Shown here one piece after another: positions 1 through 6,502 of a stretch of DNA of 7,114 nt; position 1 is the first letter of the stretch, and each line of letters begins with the position of its first letter. The DNA is from an uncultured Actinomycetes bacterium (GTDB lineage Bacteria > Actinomycetota > Actinomycetes > Nanopelagicales > Nanopelagicaceae), in assembly GCA_903827345.1 (NCBI GenBank), contig CAIKID010000131.1:1-7114 (forward strand). Reading direction: 5' to 3'. The position numbers and the translations under genes were made by a program. The notes under the pieces were generated by a model that searched no databases, had not been told where the DNA came from, and saw nothing but the letters and a program-made list of their open reading frames with translations.

Positions 1-1425
1 CGTTCCTTCGTCGTAGAAACCTACGGCTGTCAGATGAATGTGCACGATACGGAGCGGATCGCCGGCTTACTTCTCGATGCTGGCTACGTTGCAGCACTCG
101 AAGGATCTACGCCAGACCTGGTTGTCTTTAATACCTGTGCCGTCCGTGAAAATGCTGACAACAAGCTCTACGGAAATCTCAGCTTCTTAGCTCCGCTGAA
201 AAAGAGCAACCCCAACTTCCAGATCGCAGTTGGTGGCTGTATGGCGCAGAAAGATCAAGAGTCGATCATCAAACGCGCTCCCTATGTGGACGTGGTCTTC
301 GGTACTCACAATATTGGCTCATTGCCCGCGCTTCTTGAACGCGCTCGCATCGAAGAGGCCTCACAGGTTGAGATTAAAGAGTCACTCGAACATTTCCCCT
401 CCACCTTACCTGCAAGACGCCACTCGGCATTCAGCGCCTGGGTTTCGATTTCGGTGGGCTGTAACAACACCTGCACCTTCTGCATCGTGCCATCGCTACG
501 CGGTATCGAGAAGGATCGCCCACAAGCCGACATCCTCACCGAAGCGCGAGCACTCGTTGAGCAAGGCGTTGTTGAGATAACTCTGCTCGGCCAGAATGTA
601 AATGCTTACGGTGTTGATCTTGGTCAACGTGGAGCCTTCGCAGATCTGATTCGCAGCGTTGGTTCGATCGATGGACTCGAGCGTTTGCGCTTTATGTCTC
701 CTCATCCGCGTGACTTCACGCAAGATGTTATTGAAGCCATGGCTGAAACCAAGTCAGCGATGCCGCATCTTCATATGCCGTTGCAATCTGGTTCAGATCG
801 TATTTTGCAGGCGATGCGCCGTTCCTATCGCTCAGATCGATATCTGAAGATCATCGAAGATGTGCGGACGGCGATGCCCGATGCGGGAATTACTACAGAC
901 ATCATCGTGGGCTTTCCAGGTGAGAGCGAAGAAGATTTCACAGCAACCCTTGATGTCGCACGGCAAGCAAAATTCACCGCCGCCTATACCTTCCAATATT
1001 CCAAGCGACCTGGAACTCCGGCGGCCACCATGCCCGATCAAATACCCGATGATGTTATGGCCGAGCGCTACACCCGACTTCATAAATTGCAGCAGCAAAT
1101 TTCTGGAGAGATCAATCAAAACTCTGTCGGCAAGAGTTACGAGGTCTTAGTTTCTGATCATGAAGGACGCCACGATGCCGATCGCGCGCGAATGAATGGC
1201 CGCACCCCGGATTTTCGTCTGGTACATATCGATACCGATCAGGCTCGCCCCGGCGATATAGCCAGTGTGACAATTACAGAAAGCTCTCCCAATTTCATGG
1301 TTGGTAGCGTTGACTCCATCCGCAAGACTCGTGGCGGAGATGCCCACGATGCACGTCTCGCAGAAGTGGGCTCGACCGCCATCATGATCGGAATGCCCAC
1401 CTTGGCAAAGCTCAAATCACTATGA
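1..1425 (+). CDS. miaB: tRNA-2-methylthio-N6-dimethylallyladenosine synthase MiaB, 5'-truncated by window edge
   Basis: Radical-SAM methylthiotransferase that adds the 2-methylthio group to i6A37 of tRNAs reading UNN codons, turning MiaA's product into ms2i6A37 in the cytoplasm. The reading frame is open from base 1, beginning RSFVVETYGCQMN, so the true start lies upstream; the ATG at 34 is the internal Met of CQMN and should not be used. Probably only some 5-20 residues are missing. Counting from base 1, the N-terminal UPF0004 domain has its three cluster cysteines at C10, C46 and C80. The radical-SAM triad GCNNTCTFC is C154, C158 and C161. HMPLQSGSD and YSKRPGTPA follow, then a TRAM RNA-binding domain at about 374-436 and a short basic tail containing KTRGGDAHDA. 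All catalytic cysteines are present. The stop TGA overlaps the miaA start (ATGA), so the two steps of the same modification are probably translated together. Identification is very secure. Confidence 0.96.
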   Translation, partial: RSFVVETYGCQMNVHDTERIAGLLLDAGYVAALEGSTPDLVVFNTCAVRENADNKLYGNLSFLAPLKKSNPNFQIAVGGCMAQKDQESIIKRAPYVDVVFGTHNIGSLPALLERARIEEASQVEIKESLEHFPSTLPARRHSAFSAWVSISVGCNNTCTFCIVPSLRGIEKDRPQADILTEARALVEQGVVEITLLGQNVNAYGVDLGQRGAFADLIRSVGSIDGLERLRFMSPHPRDFTQDVIEAMAETKSAMPHLHMPLQSGSDRILQAMRRSYRSDRYLKIIEDVRTAMPDAGITTDIIVGFPGESEEDFTATLDVARQAKFTAAYTFQYSKRPGTPAATMPDQIPDDVMAERYTRLHKLQQQISGEINQNSVGKSYEVLVSDHEGRHDADRARMNGRTPDFRLVHIDTDQARPGDIASVTITESSPNFMVGSVDSIRKTRGGDAHDARLAEVGSTAIMIGMPTLAKLKSL

Positions 1426-2324
1426 CGCTGATAGTTATAGGCGGCGCAACCGCCACCGGAAAAAGTGATCTCGCCGTCGATCTTGCAGAGCGCATCGGCG
1501 CGCAGATCGTTAACGCCGATTCCATGCAGCTCTACCGCGGCATGGATATTGGAACCGCAAAGATGACAATGGATGAACGCCGGGGGATTGTTCATCACAT
1601 GTTGGATCTCATTGATGTTTCGACTGATGCCAATGTTGCTTGGTACCAAGAACGCGCGCGGGCAAAGATTGATGAGTTGCTGGCGCAGTCCGTCCCCGTG
1701 ATCGTTGTCGGAGGCACTGGGCTCTACATAAAAGCCATACTTGATGATCTAAATTTTCCCGATACCAACCCCGTCGTGCGCGAGAAATTGGAAGCGGAAG
1801 CCGAGAAAATTGGCGGCGACGCGTTACATCAACGATTGGGGATTCTCGACCCAGCTGCTGCTGCTGCAATACCCAAGGAAAATATCCGCCGCGTTATTAG
1901 GGCACTTGAGGTCATCGAAATTACCGGCAAACCATTTACCGCAAACTTGCCACGCGAAAATTCGACGAGATATCCCGCAGCTCTGCAATTTGGACTCAAT
2001 ATGGATCGCAACGAACTTGATGCGCGCGTTGATCTGCGAGTAGATCGCATGTTTGAACGCGGGCTTGTCGATGAGGTTGATACATTAATTGGGCAAGGCA
2101 TGTTGGAAGCTCGTACCGCGAGAGCCGCACTTGGATATGCCCAAGTAATTGCCATGCGCGCTGGGGATATCTCGCAAGCAGATGCCATTACATTGACCAA
2201 ACTTGTGACGCGCCAATACATCCGCCGCCAAGAGACCTGGTTTCGCAGAGATCAGCGCATAACGTGGCTTGAGACCGCATCCGATCGCCTCGGCGCTATC
2301 GAAAAGGCTATCCTGAACGCATGA
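1422..2324 (+). CDS. miaA: tRNA dimethylallyltransferase MiaA
   Basis: Transfers the dimethylallyl group from DMAPP to N6 of A37 in tRNAs reading UNN codons, giving i6A37, the substrate of MiaB encoded just upstream. The protein has 300 residues, normal for the family. It shows the P-loop GATATGKS (8-15), NADSMQLYRG (31-40) with the general-base Asp33, a GTAK segment (44-47), VVGGTGLYIKAIL (95-107), the ENIRRVIRALEV helix (153-164), which belongs to the conserved core, and the C-terminal RRQETWFRRD (268-277), which contacts substrate tRNA. The central insertion is of ordinary length and includes five alanines at 145-149 encoded by a small GCT run. The ATG is fixed by the overlap with the miaB stop and by the P-loop starting eight residues in. 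No clear Shine-Dalgarno sequence precedes it, so translation is probably coupled to miaB. The stop TGA overlaps the dapF start. Confidence 0.97.
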   Translation: MTLIVIGGATATGKSDLAVDLAERIGAQIVNADSMQLYRGMDIGTAKMTMDERRGIVHHMLDLIDVSTDANVAWYQERARAKIDELLAQSVPVIVVGGTGLYIKAILDDLNFPDTNPVVREKLEAEAEKIGGDALHQRLGILDPAAAAAIPKENIRRVIRALEVIEITGKPFTANLPRENSTRYPAALQFGLNMDRNELDARVDLRVDRMFERGLVDEVDTLIGQGMLEARTARAALGYAQVIAMRAGDISQADAITLTKLVTRQYIRRQETWFRRDQRITWLETASDRLGAIEKAILNA

Positions 2325-3106
2325 TCGCAACATATGGGCACGGCACACATAATGATTTTGTGCTGCTCTTCGATCCCGATGACCAGGTCACCATTTCAAC
2401 GGAGCAGGTCGCTCGAATCTGCAATCGCACCACCGGGATTGGAAGTGATGGTTTTATCCGCATTACCAAGCGCGATGGCAAATGGTTTATGGATTACCGC
2501 AACCAAGATGGATCAATTGCGGAAATGTGCGGCAATGGAATTCGCGTGATGGCTCGCTACCTGGTCGAACGAGGTCATCAGGGTGAAGGAATCTTCGCCA
2601 TTAATACCCGCGCTGGCATGAAATATTTGGCCGTTCCGGCCGTAGAGGATATCTCGGTAAATATGGGACATGTTGCAGAGGTCTATGACGAGGTCACCGT
2701 GAGCATTGGCGATCAGAGCTGGAAGGCAATTCACGTCGATGTCGGCAACCCGCACGCAGTGGTCTTCGTCGAGGACCTGGATGCAATCGGCGATCTCAAA
2801 GTTGCTCCAGAAGTTGATGGAGATTATCCCGATGGAGTTAACGTTGAATTTGTTACCTTCTTGGCAAATGGCGAACTCGCGATGCGCGTTTTCGAAAGAG
2901 GGGTCGGCGAAACGCAATCGTGTGGAACTGGCACCTGCGCTGTCGCTCTGGCAGCTACTCTACATAAGGGGCTCAAATTACCTTCGCGCTGGATAATCAA
3001 CCCTCCGGGCGGTCGCTTAATCGTCGATACCGACGGACATAGCAATGCAACACTTATAGGACCTGCCGTACTCGTGAAAGATGTAGAACTGGATAAATAT
3101 CTGTGA
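2321..3106 (+). CDS. dapF: Diaminopimelate epimerase DapF
   Basis: Cofactor-independent racemase converting LL-diaminopimelate to meso-diaminopimelate, the late step that feeds both lysine synthesis and the peptidoglycan cross-link. The 261 residues fold as two pseudo-symmetric halves, slightly short of the usual 270-280. The N-terminus YGHGTHNDFVLL (5-16) is the actinobacterial version of the substrate-binding K-x-HG-x-x-NDF motif. CNRTTGIGSDG spans 34-44. The first catalytic Cys is C70 in AEMCGNGIR, and the second is C201 in QSCGTGTCA. The substrate-binding GNPHAV (142-147), NVEFV (174-178) and ERGVGET (192-198) are all present. The enzyme therefore looks fully active. The start ATG overlaps the miaA stop (ATGA) and puts the HGT-NDF motif at the expected N-terminal place. 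A weak AAAAGG lies 13 bases upstream. The miaA-dapF-hflX order is typical of Actinobacteria. Confidence 0.96.
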   Translation: MIATYGHGTHNDFVLLFDPDDQVTISTEQVARICNRTTGIGSDGFIRITKRDGKWFMDYRNQDGSIAEMCGNGIRVMARYLVERGHQGEGIFAINTRAGMKYLAVPAVEDISVNMGHVAEVYDEVTVSIGDQSWKAIHVDVGNPHAVVFVEDLDAIGDLKVAPEVDGDYPDGVNVEFVTFLANGELAMRVFERGVGETQSCGTGTCAVALAATLHKGLKLPSRWIINPPGGRLIVDTDGHSNATLIGPAVLVKDVELDKYL

Positions 3107-4557
3107 GCCTGGGCCAAGATCCCCTCGATATTGATATCGATCAACTCCTTCGCGAGAGCGCACGCGCCGCCGCAGAGTATGACTCGAGCGAGAACCAAGA
3201 GAGCAATCAACAAGATCTGCAGGACCGTCAGGCGCTGCGCCGCGTCGCGGGTCTCTCCACCGAATTGCAAGATGTCAACGATGCCGAATATCGCCAACTA
3301 CGGTTAGAAAAAGTTGTACTAGTTGGAGTATGGACAGAAGGTACTGCGCAAGATGCAGAGAACTCTATGAAAGAACTTGCTGCACTAGCCGAAACCGCTG
3401 GCTCGGAAGTTATGGAAGGTTTTGTACAACGCCGTGACAAGCCTGATCCTGCAACTTTTATTGGATCTGGAAAAGTTGAAGAGGTCAAGCAATCAGTTAT
3501 TGCAACAGGGGCAGACACCGTTGTATGTGATGGTGAACTTTCACCGGCGCAATTACGCACCTTGGAATCAAAACTTAGGGTGAAGGTGATTGATCGCACC
3601 GCGCTCATCCTCGATATCTTCGCCCAGCATGCCAAATCTCGCGAAGGTAAGGCACAAGTAGAACTCGCCCAGATGAGTTATATGTTGCCGCGTCTACGTG
3701 GTTGGGGAGATTCACTCTCGCGCCAAGCTGGTGGCATTGGTGGACGTGGTCCTGGTGAAACTAAGATCGAAACTGACCGCCGCCGCATCAATGACAAGAT
3801 GGCGAAGCTGCGCAAAGAGATTAAAGAGATGAAAGTCGCTCGTGATACCAAGCGCCAGGAGCGCACTAAATACAATGTGCCCTCTGTCGCGATTGCCGGC
3901 TACACCAACGCCGGTAAGTCATCGCTGATGAATCGACTTACGAATGCTGGCGTTCTGGTCGAAAATGCTCTCTTTGCAACTCTTGATCCTACGGTTCGAC
4001 AGACAAAGAGCTCAGATGGCCGCATTTATACCTTGGCAGATACCGTGGGTTTTGTCCGCCACCTCCCGCACCAACTCATCGAAGCATTCAAATCAACCTT
4101 GGAAGAAGTGGCCGCAGCAGATCTGATCGTCCACGTTGTCGATGGATCACATCCAGATCCACAAGAGCAGATCCGAGCGGTCCGAGAAGTAATTAAGGAT
4201 GTTGGTGGCGGCGATATTCTAGAAATTATTGCTATTAACAAGGCCGATGTAGCAGCGCCGGAAGTTTTGATGCAGCTTCTTCGCGAAGAACCTAATAGCT
4301 TCGCCTTCTCGGCTCGAACTGGTTTTGGATTAGAAACTCTGATTAAGGCAATCGAAACATCACTCCCACGCCCACGCGTAGAGATCACTGCGGTAATCCC
4401 ATTTAGTAGGGGCGATCTGGTCTCGGCTATACACGAACGCGGCGAAGTACTCTCTGAAACTTATTCCGAGAATGGAACGCGAATTCACGCAATGGTCGAT
4501 GCACATATTGCTAAGCGGATCGAGGAGATGATTGAGGTAGGAGTTTTGAAGACGTGA
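3103..4557 (+). CDS. hflX: Ribosome-splitting GTPase HflX
   Basis: Translational GTPase that binds 50S and 70S particles and splits stalled ribosomes under stress. The 484 residues begin with an acidic, Gln/Glu-rich extension of about 65 residues, also long in other actinobacterial HflX proteins. The HflX N-domain follows (VVLVGVW at 71-77, PDPATFIGSGKVEEV at 115-128). The diagnostic glycine loop GGIGGRGPGETKIETDRR spans 210-227, leading into a charged helical coil to about 256. The G domain starts near 258: G1 GYTNAGKSS (266-274), G2 around FATLDPT (291-297), G3 DTVGF (313-317), G4 NKAD (379-382) and G5 SAR (403-405). A short C-terminal domain closes the protein. All nucleotide-binding motifs are intact. 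The GTG start overlaps the dapF stop (GTGA). No good Shine-Dalgarno sequence is visible, so coupling is likely. A start further inside is possible because the N-terminal extension is poorly conserved. Confidence 0.95.
   Translation: MSLGQDPLDIDIDQLLRESARAAAEYDSSENQESNQQDLQDRQALRRVAGLSTELQDVNDAEYRQLRLEKVVLVGVWTEGTAQDAENSMKELAALAETAGSEVMEGFVQRRDKPDPATFIGSGKVEEVKQSVIATGADTVVCDGELSPAQLRTLESKLRVKVIDRTALILDIFAQHAKSREGKAQVELAQMSYMLPRLRGWGDSLSRQAGGIGGRGPGETKIETDRRRINDKMAKLRKEIKEMKVARDTKRQERTKYNVPSVAIAGYTNAGKSSLMNRLTNAGVLVENALFATLDPTVRQTKSSDGRIYTLADTVGFVRHLPHQLIEAFKSTLEEVAAADLIVHVVDGSHPDPQEQIRAVREVIKDVGGGDILEIIAINKADVAAPEVLMQLLREEPNSFAFSARTGFGLETLIKAIETSLPRPRVEITAVIPFSRGDLVSAIHERGEVLSETYSENGTRIHAMVDAHIAKRIEEMIEVGVLKT
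4539..4543 (+). promoter_or_regulatory. Ribosome binding site for the Sua5-like gene
   Basis: AGGAG, inside the end of hflX, ends 10 bases before the GTG at 4554. It is the clearest Shine-Dalgarno match at any junction in this window and supports choosing the overlapping GTG as start. Spacing is slightly long; called from sequence only. Confidence 0.5.
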
Positions 4558-5210
4558 GCAATATCGTTAAGTTAAACACTCGCAACAAGACCGCCGTGCG
4601 AGACCGCGCATTAGTAGCGCTCTTGCAAGGAGAGGTAATCGTTGTAGCTGGCGAGCATGGATATCTCTATCTCTGCGATGCTTTCAATCAGATTGCGGTT
4701 GGACGGCTACACGAACTGCGTGGCGATCAACCAGGTATCGCGGCTCAAGTTTTGATCGGCAAGGTGAATGCGGTGAGTGGACTTGCTACAGATTTTGATT
4801 CGGATTGGCAGAAAGTAGTCAGCGCTTTCTGGCCTGGGCTACTCACAATCCAACTGGCTCCGCAGGCTGCCCTCAGTTGGGATTTAGGGGATGGACGAGC
4901 GCTTGCCGAATTTGCGGTTCGTGTTCCACAGCGCGAATTCTTACTCTCGCTTCTCGCCAAGAGTGGTCCCTTGGCCGCCGCCAGCGCTGCGATTGCAGGT
5001 CAGGCGCCAAATCGCGACATTACATACATTCCGGCGATGCCAAGCGAAGTGGTCTTGTTGGTCGATGAAGGCGTTCTTCCCGAAGGACCCGCCTCTACGG
5101 TGCTCCGTCGCGAAAAGATCGGTGGCCCCCTGGTCGCCCAACGTGTGGGAGCTATCTCCTTGGAGCAGTTGCAGGAAGTCCTGCCCACGATAGTGGCGCA
5201 GAAGCCTTAG
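4554..5210 (+). CDS. Divergent Sua5/YciO/YrdC-domain protein (threonylcarbamoyl-AMP synthase-like, active-site motifs replaced)
   Basis: Member of the Sua5/YrdC (TsaC) fold, whose usual job is making threonylcarbamoyl-AMP from threonine, bicarbonate and ATP for t6A37 of ANN-decoding tRNAs. The 218 residues align in order with actinobacterial Sua5: GEVIVV (26-31), CDAFNQIAV (41-49), FWPGLLTIQL (92-101), WDLGD (109-113), VRVP (122-125), a GPLAAASAAIAG segment (138-149) and GPASTVL near the C-terminus. The active-site signatures have drifted. The P-T-D/E-T-x-Y-G segment reads AGEHGYL (32-38). The Lys-x-Arg motif reads R56-G57-D58. The Ser-x-Asn motif reads S144-A145-A146. The frame is open and clean, without stops or frameshift, so it looks like a maintained protein rather than a pseudogene. 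It may have lost synthase activity, changed substrate, or use other residues; a gene symbol is withheld for this reason. It overlaps hflX (GTGA) and precedes glyA by 9 bases. The fold is confident; the catalytic role is open. Confidence 0.82.
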   Translation: MSNIVKLNTRNKTAVRDRALVALLQGEVIVVAGEHGYLYLCDAFNQIAVGRLHELRGDQPGIAAQVLIGKVNAVSGLATDFDSDWQKVVSAFWPGLLTIQLAPQAALSWDLGDGRALAEFAVRVPQREFLLSLLAKSGPLAAASAAIAGQAPNRDITYIPAMPSEVVLLVDEGVLPEGPASTVLRREKIGGPLVAQRVGAISLEQLQEVLPTIVAQKP

Positions 5211-5219
5211 GGTTCTGTT

Positions 5220-6488
5220 ATGTCTACAGATACCTTTTTCGGACCAGATTTCGCCGCGCTGCAAGCAGAAGATCCAGATATCGCCGGCCTCTTGCTCAGC
5301 GAATTAGAGCGCCAACGCCATCACCTCCAATTGATCGCCAGCGAAAACTTCACCTCGCCTGCAGTCTTGGCCGCCCTTGGTTCAACCCTCTCTAATAAGT
5401 ATGCCGAGGGGTATCCCGGTAAGCGCTACTACGGCGGTTGCGAAGAGGTAGACAAGGTCGAGACGATCGGGATCGAGAGAGCGAAAGCGCTCTTCGGTGC
5501 TGAACACGCAAATTTGCAACCACACTCTGGCGCGAGCGCGAACGTCGCGGTCTATCAAGCTTTCACAAAACCTGGAGATACCGTCCTTGCTATGTCTCTG
5601 CCTCATGGAGGACATCTCACGCACGGCTCAAAGGTAAATTTCTCGGGCAAGTGGTTCAACATTGTTTCCTACGGGGTTCGAGCAGATAACGAACTTATCG
5701 ATTATGACGAGCTCCGCGATCTCGCACTCAAGAACGCTCCTCGCATGATTGTTACTGGAGCGACGGCATATCCCAGCCTGATCGACTTCGAAAAGGTACG
5801 GTCGATCTGCGATGAGGTCGGTGCGATTATGTGGGTGGATGCCGCTCACTTCATCGGCCTGGTAGCGGGCAAGGCGATCCCTTCACCAGTTCCATATGCA
5901 GATGTGGTCTCCTTTACGACTCACAAAGTATTGCGTGGTCCGCGCGGAGGAATGATCGTCTCAAAGGCAGAGCACGCCGCCGCGATTGATAAAGCGGTAT
6001 TCCCTGGAATGCAAGGCGGACCAATCATGAGTGCAGTTGCGGGCAAAGCAGTTGCACTTCGCGAGTGCGCCACGAAGGAATATCAGGACTATGCCAAGAA
6101 CGTAATTTCAAATTGCCAGGTCCTCGCTAAGGGGCTGGAAGACCATGGAATGCGCGCCGTTTCCGGCGGAACCCAAACTCACTTGGCGCTCATAGATGTG
6201 CGAGCTACTGGTGTTACGGGCAAGGTTGCAGATGAGCGTTGTGGTCTCTCCGGAATAACACTCAATAAGAATGCAATTCCTTATGATCCCGAGTCACCTG
6301 CTGTTACCAGCGGAATTCGTGTGGGTTCTGCCGCAACAACTACGCAAGGTATGGGTGCACCAGAGATGATGCAGATCGCCGGATTAATAGCGCGCGCAAT
6401 CAAAGATGGCGCCGATCCTGTTAAGGCGGCCGATATCAAGAACGATGTAAAAGCTCTCACCGCACAGTTCCCTGTATATCCCCGCTAA
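5220..6488 (+). CDS. glyA: Serine hydroxymethyltransferase GlyA
   Basis: PLP enzyme interconverting serine plus tetrahydrofolate with glycine plus methylene-tetrahydrofolate, the main one-carbon source. The 422 residues match the usual length. IASENFTSPAVL (39-50), SNKYAEGYPGKRYYGG (58-73) and NLQPHSGASAN (98-108) form the substrate and cofactor pocket. SLPHGGHLTHG lies at 126-136 and WVDAAHFIGLVAG (205-217) carries the PLP-binding Asp207 and His210. The Schiff-base lysine is K236 in TTHKVLRGPRGG. FPGMQGGP is at 261-268 and the substrate-carboxylate Arg lies in TSGIRVGS (363-370). In many bacteria the residue after the Schiff-base lysine is Thr; here it is Val, which I believe is common in one actinobacterial GlyA type. 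ATG 5220 follows the previous stop by 9 bases, with only a weak AGGG upstream. The position between a Sua5 gene and a wecA/rfe gene is seen in other Actinobacteria such as streptomycetes. Identification is very secure. Confidence 0.97.
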   Translation: MSTDTFFGPDFAALQAEDPDIAGLLLSELERQRHHLQLIASENFTSPAVLAALGSTLSNKYAEGYPGKRYYGGCEEVDKVETIGIERAKALFGAEHANLQPHSGASANVAVYQAFTKPGDTVLAMSLPHGGHLTHGSKVNFSGKWFNIVSYGVRADNELIDYDELRDLALKNAPRMIVTGATAYPSLIDFEKVRSICDEVGAIMWVDAAHFIGLVAGKAIPSPVPYADVVSFTTHKVLRGPRGGMIVSKAEHAAAIDKAVFPGMQGGPIMSAVAGKAVALRECATKEYQDYAKNVISNCQVLAKGLEDHGMRAVSGGTQTHLALIDVRATGVTGKVADERCGLSGITLNKNAIPYDPESPAVTSGIRVGSAATTTQGMGAPEMMQIAGLIARAIKDGADPVKAADIKNDVKALTAQFPVYPR

Positions 6489-6502
6489 ATTAATTACCGA
6501 TC

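Noticed and set aside
34..1425. Taking ATG 34 as the miaB start
   Set aside because: The frame is open back to base 1 and encodes VVETYGCQMN. ATG 34 would remove the first conserved cluster cysteine (C10), so the real start is upstream of the window.
1854..1868. A (GCT)4GCA trinucleotide run as a possible phase-variable repeat
   Set aside because: It is in frame within miaA, encodes five alanines, is a multiple of three and only four perfect units long. Length change would not shift the frame, so a switch is unlikely.
2824..3297. A 157-codon minus-strand open frame across the dapF/hflX junction
   Set aside because: It lies wholly opposite confident coding sequence, has no known motif and no ribosome binding site that I could see; antisense shadow.
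4554..5210. Calling the Sua5-like gene a pseudogene
   Set aside because: The frame is uninterrupted at full family length, has the best ribosome binding site of the window, and keeps the structural motifs; altered motifs alone do not show decay.
6489..6502. Possible terminator or promoter in the AT-rich glyA/wecA gap
   Set aside because: Only 14 bases, with no stem-loop plus T-run and no room for -35 and -10 boxes within the gap.
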